Positions 37,701-46,862 of a stretch of DNA of 64,000 nucleotides are shown here, piece after piece. Below the pieces are notes generated by a model. That model saw nothing but the letters and a program-made list of their open reading frames with translations, had not been told where the DNA came from and ran no database searches. How positions within the stretch are numbered: position 1 is the first letter of the stretch; every line of letters begins with the position of its first letter. Origin of the DNA: Apus apus (lineage: Eukaryota; Chordata; Aves; Apodiformes; Apodidae). A program made the position numbers and the translations under genes. The stretch is from positions 15,504,350-15,568,349 of the forward strand of contig NC_067286.1 of the NCBI RefSeq assembly GCF_020740795.1, written 5' to 3'.

Positions 37701-40700
37701 ATCTTTGGCTAGAAGTCTGAACAGCAGCCTAACATGTGACTCCTCTGATGCAGAGTTTTATGTACATCATAATATCAAGTGTTTTTTGTCACCATATTGA
37801 GAATTGAGCTTGTTTTTCTTTAATGAGAAATTGTGTATAGCAAAGAAAGTCTGTCTTGTGGAAAGATTGAACAGTATTAGAGTGGAAGAAATTATGTTCT
37901 GCAGCATCAAAATTAAGTGGTGTACCTGTATGGGAGAAAGTGGGACAGCTGAGAAACAAAATGTTAGTTCTGAATCCAAGTGTCTTTATGCTAAGTATCA
38001 AATACCCATTTAAAGGATTTGGTATTCTGTAAAAAAAAAAAAAAAAGCTTAAGGTATCTTGGAAGGTTATAGTTGTTGCCTCCTGTATTATTTTGTACAT
38101 TTCACTTTTCATTCATGCTGACAGTTCCTTTCAATTTTTTCCCATTTAGGTGTAATTTAAGTCTGTTTATCATTCATACATTTCTAGGTAAGGTGGAATT
38201 CCATTCATATGTAACTTCCAAGAGTCCCATTTGTAGCCATGCAATGTGGTTTGTTTTCTAGGGTTTTCTGGTTATTTTTTGCTTTACCTTGTATGGGAAA
38301 AAGAAATGGGGGAGTGGTGACTTCAGAGTTTATAGTTTTTACTCATAAAACAATAAAGAAATGCATGTAGAGATTAATGCTTTTAAATCATAAAATTAAA
38401 TTTGACTTCTGAGAATGACCTCTCTGCCTTCCTGGCGCAACTTCTGCTTTGTCTTTATAAGCAGTCAAACTGTATTTTTGTATACTGAGACTTGTCAGAC
38501 TTTACTTTTTCCTTTTTTCTCATTTGATGTTGCGTCTCCACTGTCTGTAGTGTACTTGCAAATTGTTTTTTAAATACCTCTTCTGCTCTTTTTGAGAACT
38601 CTTGTAAGTCATCAGCTTAGTACGTCTTTTCCAACATTCTTATGTATGCTGGCTGAAAAAGGCAGTCAGTCACTCTTAGAGGCCTTTTCTTGAGCTCATG
38701 TTTCTGAACAGGTATGTTCTCTTGCTCATCTGTCTTTTATTTAAAAGAACAACAAAGAAAAAGCTCCTTTCATTGTCTACTGTAATCTTTCACCTTTCAT
38801 CCCATGCCCCAGAGAGCAGTTCCTGCAACAGGCTTCATACTTGTTCAACTGTATTTTAGGCTTGTATCTTGTGGTTTTTTTCTTTGCTTACTTAGGAGAA
38901 GCTGTAATCTCTCCAACTCATTCCCTCTCTGCATAGGTAATGCCCGTCTTTGCCTTTGTTAAACTCACACTTGGGCTGATTTTTTATTTTCAATCTGATG
39001 CACTTTGAGAAGCCAGACACCATGTGTCAACATACTTGCACTGTTTATTCACTTGTAATAGTAGAACATTAGTTTGTCACAACAGCTTATATGTTGACTT
39101 GCTGCACGTTGTTACAAAAAACAGTTGTGTATCTTCTTACAATTAAAAATTATCAGCCACTGGCTTCAGTTTTTCAAGTCAACCTGGAATTCTGCTTTTT
39201 TTCCTTTGAAGACTCATACCTGATCCTGTTTTCCATTCCTTCCTCTGTCCATCCCATTTTCTAGTCCCCTTTCTCCCCGTTCCCTGCTCCTTTTTGCCTT
39301 TCAGTTCCTCGAGGCCCTGCTTTTCTTATATCTAGAGTAGTTTTCCTTTTCATGTACACACAAAAATTTATTGTTCTACTGGTTTGTTTTCCTTTCAAGT
39401 CCAATTTCTCCTCTTCAGTCATTTTCATATTACCTCCTCATTTATTGTCATTTATTGGCTACATAAATGTTAACACTTTCTGTCTTGCTAACTTGTTGTT
39501 AGCAAGTTGTTCAGTTGGAACCAGATCACGATACTCTCCTACACAAAGCATTTGTACTATGTATAAGTTGGCTTTGAAAATCTGAGCAGATGATAGGAAG
39601 CACCTTCAGAAGATGCTACAAAGATAATGTGGCTTGTTTGGTCTAGTATATTTTCCTATGTGCTTGCATGCTCCATTCCCTTAGCTACCTTTATTTCACA
39701 GTACTCAATGCTAAGCTTGAATAGAGAAGTAGCTGACAAGGTCATATAGAAAACAGTTTTGAATTATGAACTAAAAAGCTGCTGTGGGATGAGACTGCAT
39801 TTGCTTCACGGTTCTTAGTCTACCTATTAAGTAACAGTGGCACAAGGGCTTGTTAGCAGCAAATTCATTTTCAGAACCTTTGAAGCATTCTGTCCAGTTG
39901 TGGAGGAAGGCAGTTCATACCACTTGCTTGCTTATCTCCAGTTAGCTCTGAGTTTATTTCCTATGCATATGTTTGATATCCTTGCTTTTTCTCACTCAGT
40001 AACACAGATTAGAAAAGGAGCTAAAATAAGTTTTATCTTTAGGACCCCTAAACTGGACTTTAATGGTAAGACATTTGAAATACTGAAAGGCTTTTGTCCT
40101 TCTCTGCTGTAAAGGACATCAGCTTTAGTGTCTGCTGCCTGCATTGATGCCATTGTTGGCAGCAAAGTCTGTTTGGGAGTACATGAGATCTTGATGGGCT
40201 GCCTGTGATTTTGTGTGAAAAAGATGTGGTTAGAAAGGATTAAATTGGTGAGATAAATGGTATGGATACCTTGGGCTTCTGCCCCCGTCCTCTAAGACAC
40301 CAGATTAATTGGATGGGTAGATTCAGTAGGCTGTGTGTATGAAAGTCATGAAAGCAATATGCTTCAGAGCTGCTTTTAAGTCCTCATTTTAGCCCTATGA
40401 TCCTGCAAATTTTAGGTGAAATTCCCTTTTAAAATTTGATGCATGTCCTCTATGTCCATGAGCAGTTGATGCAGTTTAGGTGGTGTAGTTGCCAATGTCT
40501 GGGCAAGTGGTCTGCATGTGAGCTAATTAAGTCTCTTGCGTTGTTTTCCCAGGTAATCAAATACCAGAAGAAAAATGTTCATGTCTGTTGTAGCAAGAGT
40601 ATATATCTTTTAATTCTGAGCAAGTGATGCAAGAAAAAAGCAGTGTCAAAAAAAGGTTTATATTGATTCTTGTTAGCAAAGGAGAAAAAATAGGTGGTAA

Positions 40701-43480
40701 TCTCACTTGTTTAGTGATTTGAACTGGAATCAAAGGCCCAGAGTAGTTTTAAGTCCTTGCACAGAATAAGTCAATATTATTAAATATTTGAAAGATTTTA
40801 AAATTAAAAAATCTTACCTGTTACATTTATTTTAAAATAAGATGCAATTCTTCCTTATCTTTGCCAGTTGAGGTTTCTCTGTTTGCTCCTTACTGCCTGG
40901 CCAGTGCACTTTGTCACTGTTTGGCTCAGGTTTGACAACAATGCTTTTGATCCCCTCCCACCTGGGTAGGAAAGGAGAGATAGAAAAAGAGAGACTTGGC
41001 TGGATTGAAAACTATACTACACAGCTTTAATTAAACCCTAATCATAAAAGAAAAAATATATACAATTATATACAAATATGTTCAGATAAGTGCAAAAGCC
41101 TCTTGCCTCCCCCCACCCCCAGCAACTCCCACAGCACTCTCCTTAGCTGCAAACAGTCCTGAAAAATCCCAGAATGCTGCTGGATTGGTAGTGGTTGTCT
41201 GACTAAATGTCACCAACAGTTTGGCTGCTGTGTGAAGAGCAGGTTCAAACTTTATAGCCTTGCTTGAGGGAGTATTGATGTAGTATCTCAATCACAGTTG
41301 CAGCCTGGGCTCTGGTCCCTGATCTGACATGAGCTGCTAGAAGCTAAAAATAAGTTTCAACATGCTGGTGCCTGATGAGGCAGCTGTAACTTGAAGGAAA
41401 AGGTAGTTGTCTCTCTGTGCTGTTGCCATCTTGGGGTTAGGCTGTGAGATGCACTGTAGGAGGCTGACATGTAGCTGGAGGCAATATGGAGCTCACGTGC
41501 TGGCTTGCTTAGCAAGAGCAGTGCTGTGGTATTAGAATGGTAGAAGAAAATTGGTTGTGTTGGAATCTGCTTCTGAGATACTCCCTTGTTACTTATGGCC
41601 TACTTAAGATTTTATATGTATGGTCAAGATAGCTTACAGTTGAGGGCTTATCTAAAAATAGCATAAACTGGCTATATTTCTCAAAATTCTCCAACAAGTG
41701 ACTCATATCTGAGAATCCCTTAAGCCCTATTTTTTGTCTGAGAACAGCAATAAACACTGAAAGATTCGTAAGAATGAACTTTGTAATCACTGTGACTCAG
41801 TTTTTACAGGATACAATAATATTATTTAAATATTTACAGAAATAAAGACAAGTGTAGAGAAATGGAAGTTCAACAAGGGTTTTGGCTGATTATTAAAATT
41901 CAGCTGAAGAGGTTGCAGTTGTCAACCTAAGTGTGTCTGATATAAATATGACAGATTAGTAGGAAGGAGGGAAGGGAGATGGATGGATTTTTAAGTGCTT
42001 TCTAAATCATGGCTTTTTTACTTGATTATGGCTTTTATCCAGAATGCATGGGGATGGGAAGTGATGCTGTGCACTACTCTGTGGCCGTGTTCTAATACAA
42101 AGTAGTTAAAAGAAAAATAGTTAATTCTGGAAAGCTTTTTGATAAAAATGTTGCTGTGTTTTCCAGCCTCTAATTGAAAAGGAATAGCATGCAATGTATT
42201 AGCTGTGGCAATCAGACTTTTTTTTTAAGAAGGGGAATGCTAATTTTGTTTCCTGTGTAAAGATATCACTCTTTTCAGGAGAGAATTCATGCTGTATTTA
42301 GTTCCAGATCAGTGAAAATGAGTTCACATCGCTGTTATTTGGAACCCCAGGCAGATGAGAGAGTGCAAAATCGAAGTTAGCCAGATGTGCTGGGGGAGGA
42401 AAACCATAAGGGCGAAGTCTGAAAGGTCTCTGGCATTTCTGTGCAGAAGTGAGAGCATATAGCTTACTTGATATATAATGAACTCTTGCATGTTTGCTTC
42501 TTCTACAACACATAAAGCTCTTCTTTAGGGTAGTTACTAAGAAACATTGTTTTGTGGTTAGTGACACTCCAGGTGTCATGTTTTATACGTATATTTTCCT
42601 TTACTAGAATTCATCAGGCTTCTGGGGCTGCCATTTATTTTTAATAACCTATATTAAGAACAGTGAAGGGAGAAACAAACAGGAAATATGCTACATAAAT
42701 TCTCCTGCATTCTAAGAATCCTATTTTACCAAAAAAAAAGTGCAGTGTAAAACCTGAAGTTCTTAGCTGTTTAAGTACTTGTTCTCCTTCTGAAATACAT
42801 TTCCTTTTGCCAAAGGGGAAGTTGTTTTACTACCTACTGAAGGTGTTTCTACTTTTACATATTTAGATTAACATGTGGACTTGCCCAGTGTTCAACTGTT
42901 GAATAGTTACCTGCTGGTGATGCAGAACCTAGAAGAAATCAACACTTTAATTACATTTTTATCACCTTAGCAGAAAGGATAAAGCTTCTAAGGAAAAACT
43001 TAAACGTGCTGCAGAATAAGCAGCCTACCTTCCCTGCCTTCCTCCCTCCCCAGAGTTTGTGAGGAGGTGGCAGTTTATTGCTGAACTCCTGAAGAGGAAC
43101 TGAAAGTCAGATTGAGCCTCTGGTTGGAAGGAGTAGAAGGTGGCTTGCTTTCTTGTTCATTTGAACCTTGGCCTACTGGATAGAGTGTAAGGAGTGCAAA
43201 TGTAGATTAAAAATAAAATACCAAGCAGTTTGGGGCAGGGGAGAACCCAATAAATATGGTGACTGCTGCTCAGAGCTGTATGATCTAGCTAGAGTTTACT
43301 TGTAGCTTTTTTGTATGTGCTAGTGGTATCTCTAGCTAATTCAAAACTGCGTAGCCAATTTCTTTTATTTGTTGAAATATTTGCTTGTATAATCTTTTGA
43401 TTTTTAACTTTTTTTTCCTTTTTTTTTTCCCCTTTATGCAGAAAGATTCCAGCCAACCTGCTGAATGCAAACAACAGTAA
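21351..43480 (+). CDS. NAP1L4: NAP1L4, nucleosome assembly protein 1-like 4
   Basis: A histone chaperone of the NAP/SET family. It binds H2A-H2B and H3-H4, shuttles between cytoplasm and nucleus and assists nucleosome assembly. Fourteen coding exons join in frame into 385 residues, close to the long human isoform: 21351-21364, 22576-22637, 24118-24217, 25137-25278, 25381-25467, 26970-27095, 28435-28506, 31814-31953, 32889-33034, 34562-34584, 35243-35362, 35650-35679, 36964-37020 and 43442-43480. In order: a short N-terminal region (1-55), the long dimerisation helix (about 56-106), an acidic insert ([13 protein letters not shown], near 125), the NAP earmuff fold (about 160-335) with a basic nuclear signal KKKQKHKGR at 265-273, an acidic tail (about 338-373), and a final CKQQ. 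The start ATG at 21351 gives [19 protein letters not shown], similar to the human [19 protein letters not shown]. No frameshift is seen. Confidence 0.97.
22576..22637 (+). CDS. NAP1L4: NAP1L4 exon 3
   Basis: Acceptor TTCTTTTAG, donor G|GTAAGA. Encodes [20 protein letters not shown] followed by K, the variable N-terminal region. Confidence 0.93.
24118..24217 (+). CDS. NAP1L4: NAP1L4 exon 4
   Basis: Acceptor TCTTCATAG, donor AC|GTAAGT. Encodes [20 protein letters not shown] and then [13 protein letters not shown], which matches the vertebrate protein closely. Confidence 0.96.
25137..25278 (+). CDS. NAP1L4: NAP1L4 exon 5, dimerisation helix
   Basis: Acceptor TTCTTTTAG, donor AAG|GTGGGA. Encodes [20 protein letters not shown] and on to [12 protein letters not shown], the long helix that forms the NAP dimer. 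Confidence 0.97.
25381..25467 (+). CDS. NAP1L4: NAP1L4 exon 6, acidic insert
   Basis: Acceptor TCTAATGCAG, donor GCC|GTGAGT, 29 whole codons. Encodes [20 protein letters not shown] and the acidic NEEEEKLA. Confidence 0.97.
25668..25802 (+). ncRNA. H/ACA snoRNA-like element in NAP1L4 intron (copy A, SNORA54-like)
   Basis: An intronic sequence that folds as two hairpins joined by a hinge. 5' hairpin: GCACT (25668-25672) pairs with AGTGC (25719-25723), and AACCTGTTA (25679-25687) pairs with TAATGGGTT (25703-25711). Between them is an internal loop (GTTCGT and CCATTCC) of the kind used as a pseudouridylation pocket. A hinge AGATAA at 25738-25743 fits box H (ANANNA). 3' hairpin: GAAGGCT (25746-25752) with AGCTTTC (25796-25802), and TGTCCCC (25768-25774) with GGGGACA (25784-25790). 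A second copy lies at 29756. Human NAP1L4 is the host of SNORA54, which is why I propose that family. The trinucleotide after the last stem is ATT rather than ACA, so this copy may be degenerate, or my 3' boundary may be wrong. Confidence 0.6.
26350..26363 (-). promoter_or_regulatory. CTCF-type motif in NAP1L4 intron
   Basis: CTGCCATCTAGTGG on the + strand fits the 14-base CTCF core (reverse complement CCASYAGRKGGCRS) at every position. Binding is not shown by sequence alone. Confidence 0.55.
26970..27095 (+). CDS. NAP1L4: NAP1L4 exon 7
   Basis: Acceptor TTTCTCAG, donor CAA|GTAAGT, 42 codons. A variable linker ([20 protein letters not shown]) leads into the conserved [20 protein letters not shown] at the start of the NAP earmuff domain. 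Confidence 0.97.
27298..27985 (-). mobile_element. CR1 LINE fragment in NAP1L4 intron, antisense
   Basis: Starts on the + strand with the reversed CR1 terminus (CATAGAATCG, then GTTGGAAAAGACC). The minus frame 27896-27537 reads CR1 C-terminal coding remnants such as [20 protein letters not shown]. It begins about 200 bases after the exon 7 donor. Confidence 0.92.
28435..28506 (+). CDS. NAP1L4: NAP1L4 exon 8
   Basis: Acceptor TTCTTTTAG, donor ATG|GTGAGT, 24 codons. Encodes [20 protein letters not shown] and GQPM, nearly identical to other vertebrates. Confidence 0.97.
28689..28738. repeat. Compound TA/CA microsatellite
   Basis: An uninterrupted TA run (about 28691-28724) followed directly by a CA run (about 28725-28738) in the intron after exon 8. 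It is probably length-polymorphic. Confidence 0.97.
29756..29890 (+). ncRNA. H/ACA snoRNA-like element in NAP1L4 intron (copy B, SNORA54-like)
   Basis: Second copy of the element at 25668, in the intron between exons 8 and 9. 5' hairpin: GCACT (29756-29760) with GGTGC (29807-29811), and AACCTGTT (29767-29774) with AATAGGTT (29792-29799). The loop GTTCGT is identical to copy A. 3' apical stem: TGTCTC (29849-29854) with GAGACA (29866-29871), with a candidate lower stem AGGAA (29829-29833) / TTCCT (29882-29886). The fifth pair of the apical stem is T-A here and C-G in copy A, a full compensatory change. A canonical ACA is not obvious after the stem (ACT instead). I cannot tell which copy, if either, is the expressed one. 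Confidence 0.58.
30032..30162 (-). mobile_element. Short CR1 3'-end fragment, antisense
   Basis: The reversed CR1 terminus (AATCATAGAATCATTTAGG, then GTTGGAAAAGAACTTAAAG) followed by about 100 bases of CR1 3' sequence in a NAP1L4 intron. It sits about 140 bases after snoRNA-like copy B. Confidence 0.88.
31578..31645. repeat. Tandem duplication of about 35 bases
   Basis: Two adjacent copies of a unit that begins TTAGCCAAGATTGT and ends CTTCTTGCACATTC, starting at 31578 and 31612. The second copy has a small insertion after AGATTGT. Located in the intron before NAP1L4 exon 9. Confidence 0.9.
31814..31953 (+). CDS. NAP1L4: NAP1L4 exon 9
   Basis: Acceptor TTCTTCCAG, donor GG|GTAAGG. Encodes [20 protein letters not shown] and on to [12 protein letters not shown], core of the NAP fold. 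Human has VLEFHFEPNDYF here, so this copy differs at a few positions only. Confidence 0.97.
32889..33034 (+). CDS. NAP1L4: NAP1L4 exon 10, with basic nuclear signal
   Basis: Acceptor TTCTCTAG, donor G|GTAAGC. Encodes [20 protein letters not shown] followed by [20 protein letters not shown] and FFNFFSPIK. The basic run near residues 265-273 is the likely nuclear localisation signal. Confidence 0.97.
34562..34584 (+). CDS. NAP1L4: NAP1L4 exon 11, 23-nt microexon
   Basis: A 23-base exon between TCTTTTTGCAG and GTGAGT. With one base from exon 10 it encodes VSSDGESL and restores phase 0. It matches the human segment ASGDGESL. Skipping it would shift the frame. Confidence 0.93.
35243..35362 (+). 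CDS. NAP1L4: NAP1L4 exon 12
   Basis: Acceptor TATTTTACAG, donor AAT|GTATGT, 40 codons. Encodes [20 protein letters not shown] and on to [17 protein letters not shown], the end of the NAP fold. Confidence 0.97.
35650..35679 (+). CDS. NAP1L4: NAP1L4 exon 13, acidic tail
   Basis: A 30-base exon ([10 protein letters not shown]) between TTTTTTCAG and GTGAGA. Phase 0 at both ends. Confidence 0.95.
36964..37020 (+). CDS. NAP1L4: NAP1L4 exon 14, acidic tail
   Basis: A 57-base phase-0 exon encoding [19 protein letters not shown], between GTCATAG and GTAAAG. If this donor were not used, the frame would run 11 further codons to a TAA at 37051-37053, giving a short alternative C-terminus. A short human isoform also ends just after this exon. 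Confidence 0.94.
40905..41540 (-). mobile_element. LTR-like block of an old endogenous retrovirus, antisense
   Basis: Read on the minus strand it has the layout of a long terminal repeat: a U3-like part with CTATAAA (opposite 41251-41257), an AATTAAA signal about 230 bases on (opposite 41026-41032), then a U5-like pyrimidine-rich part (opposite 40958-41000). No retroviral coding region is seen next to it, so it looks like a solo LTR. The outer ends are not resolved and I did not find a clear target duplication. It lies in the last NAP1L4 intron, opposite to the gene. Confidence 0.5.
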
Positions 43481-44725
43481 TAAGGAAATACCACTTGGAA
43501 GTGATATTTGAACAACTTGTAACAAATATTTGGATACCTGGCCTGCAGTTCAGGATATTCCATTGCTGCAGCACAATCTTATTAACAATGCTTAAAATTA
43601 ATTTGTTTTAAAATGCATGATTTTCACTAACTTCTTTATTGCTTAACATGTACAGTGGCAACTTCAATGCATTTGGGAAATAAGAGGTTTAAATAAAGCA
43701 CACTCTACAGCCGTTGGTACACTGTAGCTAAGTATGTCTATAGGCCTTTAGAGCCTTTTTTGCCTGATGTATAGGGGAAATAGTCCAGACTACCAAGTGA
43801 GAATTATCCATTTTCTTGTTAAACATTGAAAATTGTGGAATAGCAATGTGCTGAGAAGCTGGAGTAAATGGATTACACGTATGGTAGCTGAAACAGATAG
43901 AGCAATATGACTTTTTTGCTAGTTCCCTCCCCACTTTTTTAATGTTTCTTGCAACCTACAAATTGAACTAGTGCTTGAGAAGCTTTAAATGTCATATTTA
44001 TTATCTCAGTAAAACCAATTGAAGTAATTTTACTTCATTGAAGGGGGTGTCATATTTGAGACTTAGTTGTTCATCTTACTATTTATTTATTCATGTTTGT
44101 AAGTACTTTGCCAGAATTAGTGCTTTTTAATAGTTTTTAATATACTTGAAAATCTTCTTCCTCTTTTGCATACAATATGGGTACTTGTAAAACAAGTAAT
44201 TTGAATTGGTCTCAATGTAGTAGTCTAGACAGAAGAAACAAACTTGCATCAAAATGACAACTCTTCTGGATGAAGATCAAAATGCAAAGCCCAAGCTGTT
44301 GCTGTTGATGGACGTGGGTTGCAGCCAAAGAACCAGAATCTTTCCAGTAGTCTTATGCTTAGTGTCCAGCATGGAAGGACCTTTCACTATGAACACGGAA
44401 ATTTATCAAAATTCAGTTCAATAAATCTGAATTTTTGGTGTCTTACTTGCAACACTGAAATTATTCCATTCCACAGTTTGTTTTATTTGGAGTTCTGAAG
44501 TCTTCAAAGCTTAACTTTTGTTGTTGCGTGGCACTTCAGGTACACATTTCTAGTTTCAGCATCCATTGCCAACCTCTGGCAGCAGTTGAATAGCAGCTGT
44601 ATCAACACTGTGACCAGGCATGTAGAGTGCTCCAGCCTTACCTTACACATTTGTAACTTAATACAGTGTTTTCAATTTGTACAGATTAGATAGAATATTC
44701 TATTAAAGTTGTGAAACATGATTGT
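43442..44725 (+). CDS. NAP1L4: NAP1L4 last exon: C-terminus CKQQ and 3' UTR
   Basis: After a very long pyrimidine tract and TTTATGCAG, 12 codons encode [12 protein letters not shown] with stop TAA at 43478-43480. CKQQ is a CaaX-type end, shared with the long human NAP1L4 isoform and NAP1L1, and compatible with farnesylation. The 3' UTR has several possible ends: AATAAA at 43692 and 44420, ATTAAA at 44702. The outer boundary is inferred. Confidence 0.93.
43692..43697 (+). terminator. NAP1L4: NAP1L4 proximal polyadenylation signal
   Basis: AATAAA about 210 bases after the stop codon. Confidence 0.7.
44420..44425 (+). terminator. NAP1L4: NAP1L4 distal polyadenylation signal
   Basis: AATAAA about 940 bases after the stop codon, followed by a T-rich stretch. 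An ATTAAA at 44702-44707 is a third candidate. Confidence 0.6.
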
Positions 44726-46689
44726 TGGTGCCTGTCTGGTCCATAATGCTTCCTAGGACAAGCAGATATCCCTTTGACATTTGGAACGGAACCGTGATGC
44801 ATTTAAGAAGGGGCATGCCAGCTGTTGGGCCTTGTACAGCTCTTGTCTGAACATCCTGCTGGTTTCCTTTGTTGGCAAAAGCCAAAGAAGAGCCCTTGTA
44901 AATATTACATTACAGAGTTCTTTGATGTATATCTGAACAGACTTGCTCAGTTTGCAAGTAAGCGGTCTGGAATGCTTCGTAGGATTTAGCTTTTTGGGGA
45001 AGCAGTGTCATTATGAAAGATTCCATGTGAATCTGCAATTCGGTCATGGACTAAAGGAGGTGGCAGGGGACACAGACCCGTTCCTAATGTGTTAAGATAT
45101 CCCTACATCCTTACCTTGCAGTCAGGAACTGTGTAATACTACTGCTTGTGTGGCATAATGTTAAGGCAGGAGTGGGTTCTGAACTTCTATTTTTTTTTTT
45201 TAATTAGTTTTTGTAACCAGTTGTTAGACTATATAGAGAATGGCACAAAGGCCTGTGTGACAAGGGGAGGGATAATGGATGGCATTTGCATACAGGCAAA
45301 CTCATCAGTAACAGTGCCAGTGATGCTGGGCACATCAAAGATTTGACCAGCTTTATTTCCTTCTCTGTTAAAAGGAATTGCATGGTAGTTCCCCCATCCT
45401 AAAGAAGTACTTTCCACTACACAGTTAAGCAGGAGTGCTGCTACCTGGAGATAAACATCTGCAAATTAGCACACTCAAGTAATTTATGTGCATGAATCCT
45501 GAAAGGCTAACTTTAATTTTGAGAAAACGGGAAATTCCAGAACATGCAGAGTGAATGTGCCAGCATTCAGGGAGTGCAAATGAGGTGGGTGGGTAAGTGC
45601 ATAGGATGGGTGCCTAATGAAGCTTCATCCTCAGGAAAGCCATGGGAAAGCTGAGCTGGGATTTGTTAAAGCCCAGTTAATGCCAGTCAGTGCAGCCTAA
45701 TAGAAAACAGATCTTGTGAAAATGCAGCTGTGCACTTGCCGTTAGAGATTTGGCTGGCAATGGCAGAGATGAACATTTCATAGGCTTCACTCTGACCAGA
45801 TAGTTCAAGACTGTCTACAGGAAAAGTAACAGGTACTTGAACAGCTTATTCCTTTAGCAGAACAAAGGGTATTGGAAACTGATACTTGATTGTCAGAATG
45901 TCCCAGCTGGACAAATACAGGCTGGATGGTAAATACAGGGAATATGGATATGCAAAAAGGAGATAAGAGTGATTAACTGTTGGAAAAGAAAATTTAAATT
46001 AATGTTGGTGGTTTTTGAAGACTGTGTGTTAAGACAGACTGGTTGGGGTCCCTGTGCAAAGCTAAGGTGGGAAGTTCTAAAAACGGTGAGGTGGTACCAA
46101 AAAAGTGAGTGTACAGATACATGCATACACACCTGATTACCATCACAGCAACCTGATAAACTGAAGTTTAGTCTGTGGGAACATGCTCTTTTGATGCAGT
46201 CTTCATGTCAGTAGCTTCTCATTTGAGGAATTAAAAAAAAGCTCAATTTCTGGATCTGAAAGTTGAAACAGCTGGAAGTGCTCCAAAGAGAAATTCATTT
46301 GACATGTGGCCTCCTTGGGCTGCAGTGTGATTAATAGCTTCTCAGCGCCTCAGTTGTCTAGGAAGAAAGCCTTGGAGGTGCTACCCTGCTGCCCCATCTG
46401 ATACAGAAACAAATGGCAAATATTCTGCTTCCTACTGAACACTGGGGACGGGCTGTGGTTTCTCTGCAGCCTTTGGCACAGTGTTAGGGTACCTCCATGG
46501 GAGCTTGGTATTTGGGATAAGTGAGAGCTGTAGGCTTTTAGCCCAATTTCAGCTAGATCAGTTATCTGGGGTTTGCTTAGGTTTCGTGGTAGCTGGAAAA
46601 AATTAAAATGGTCTCTGCATGTTTTCACTCTCCTTATTAAACAGGCTTTTCCTGTTTCAAAATAAAGGAGAGTTGTAATAAATTCATGC
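44726..46689. other. Intergenic DNA downstream of NAP1L4
   Basis: AT-rich, no gene or repeat that I can support. Open frames up to about 90 codons show no family resemblance. Confidence 0.5.
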
Positions 46690-46862
46690 TCAGTTGAACG
46701 CTGCCTGGATGGCAGTTCCTCAAGTGAATGAGGTCTCGCCGAGGAAGCCAGCTCAGCGCAGTCTGGAGGAGGCTCAAGCTGGAGAAGAGGGTGTAAGAAG
46801 TGGTCAGACTAGTTATGGCACGAGGAAATCGCTGCTTCCTTGCAAGCTCGGCGATTCGGGAG
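46690..46862 (+). other. CpG-bearing block ending in a strong splice donor (possible non-coding first exon)
   Basis: About ten CpG dinucleotides in some 170 bases, within otherwise CpG-poor DNA. The block ends with a consensus donor AG|GTGAGT at 46862/46863. It could be a first exon of an unannotated transcript on the + strand. I see no coding homology, no TATA box and no matching acceptor that I can choose. Confidence 0.25.
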
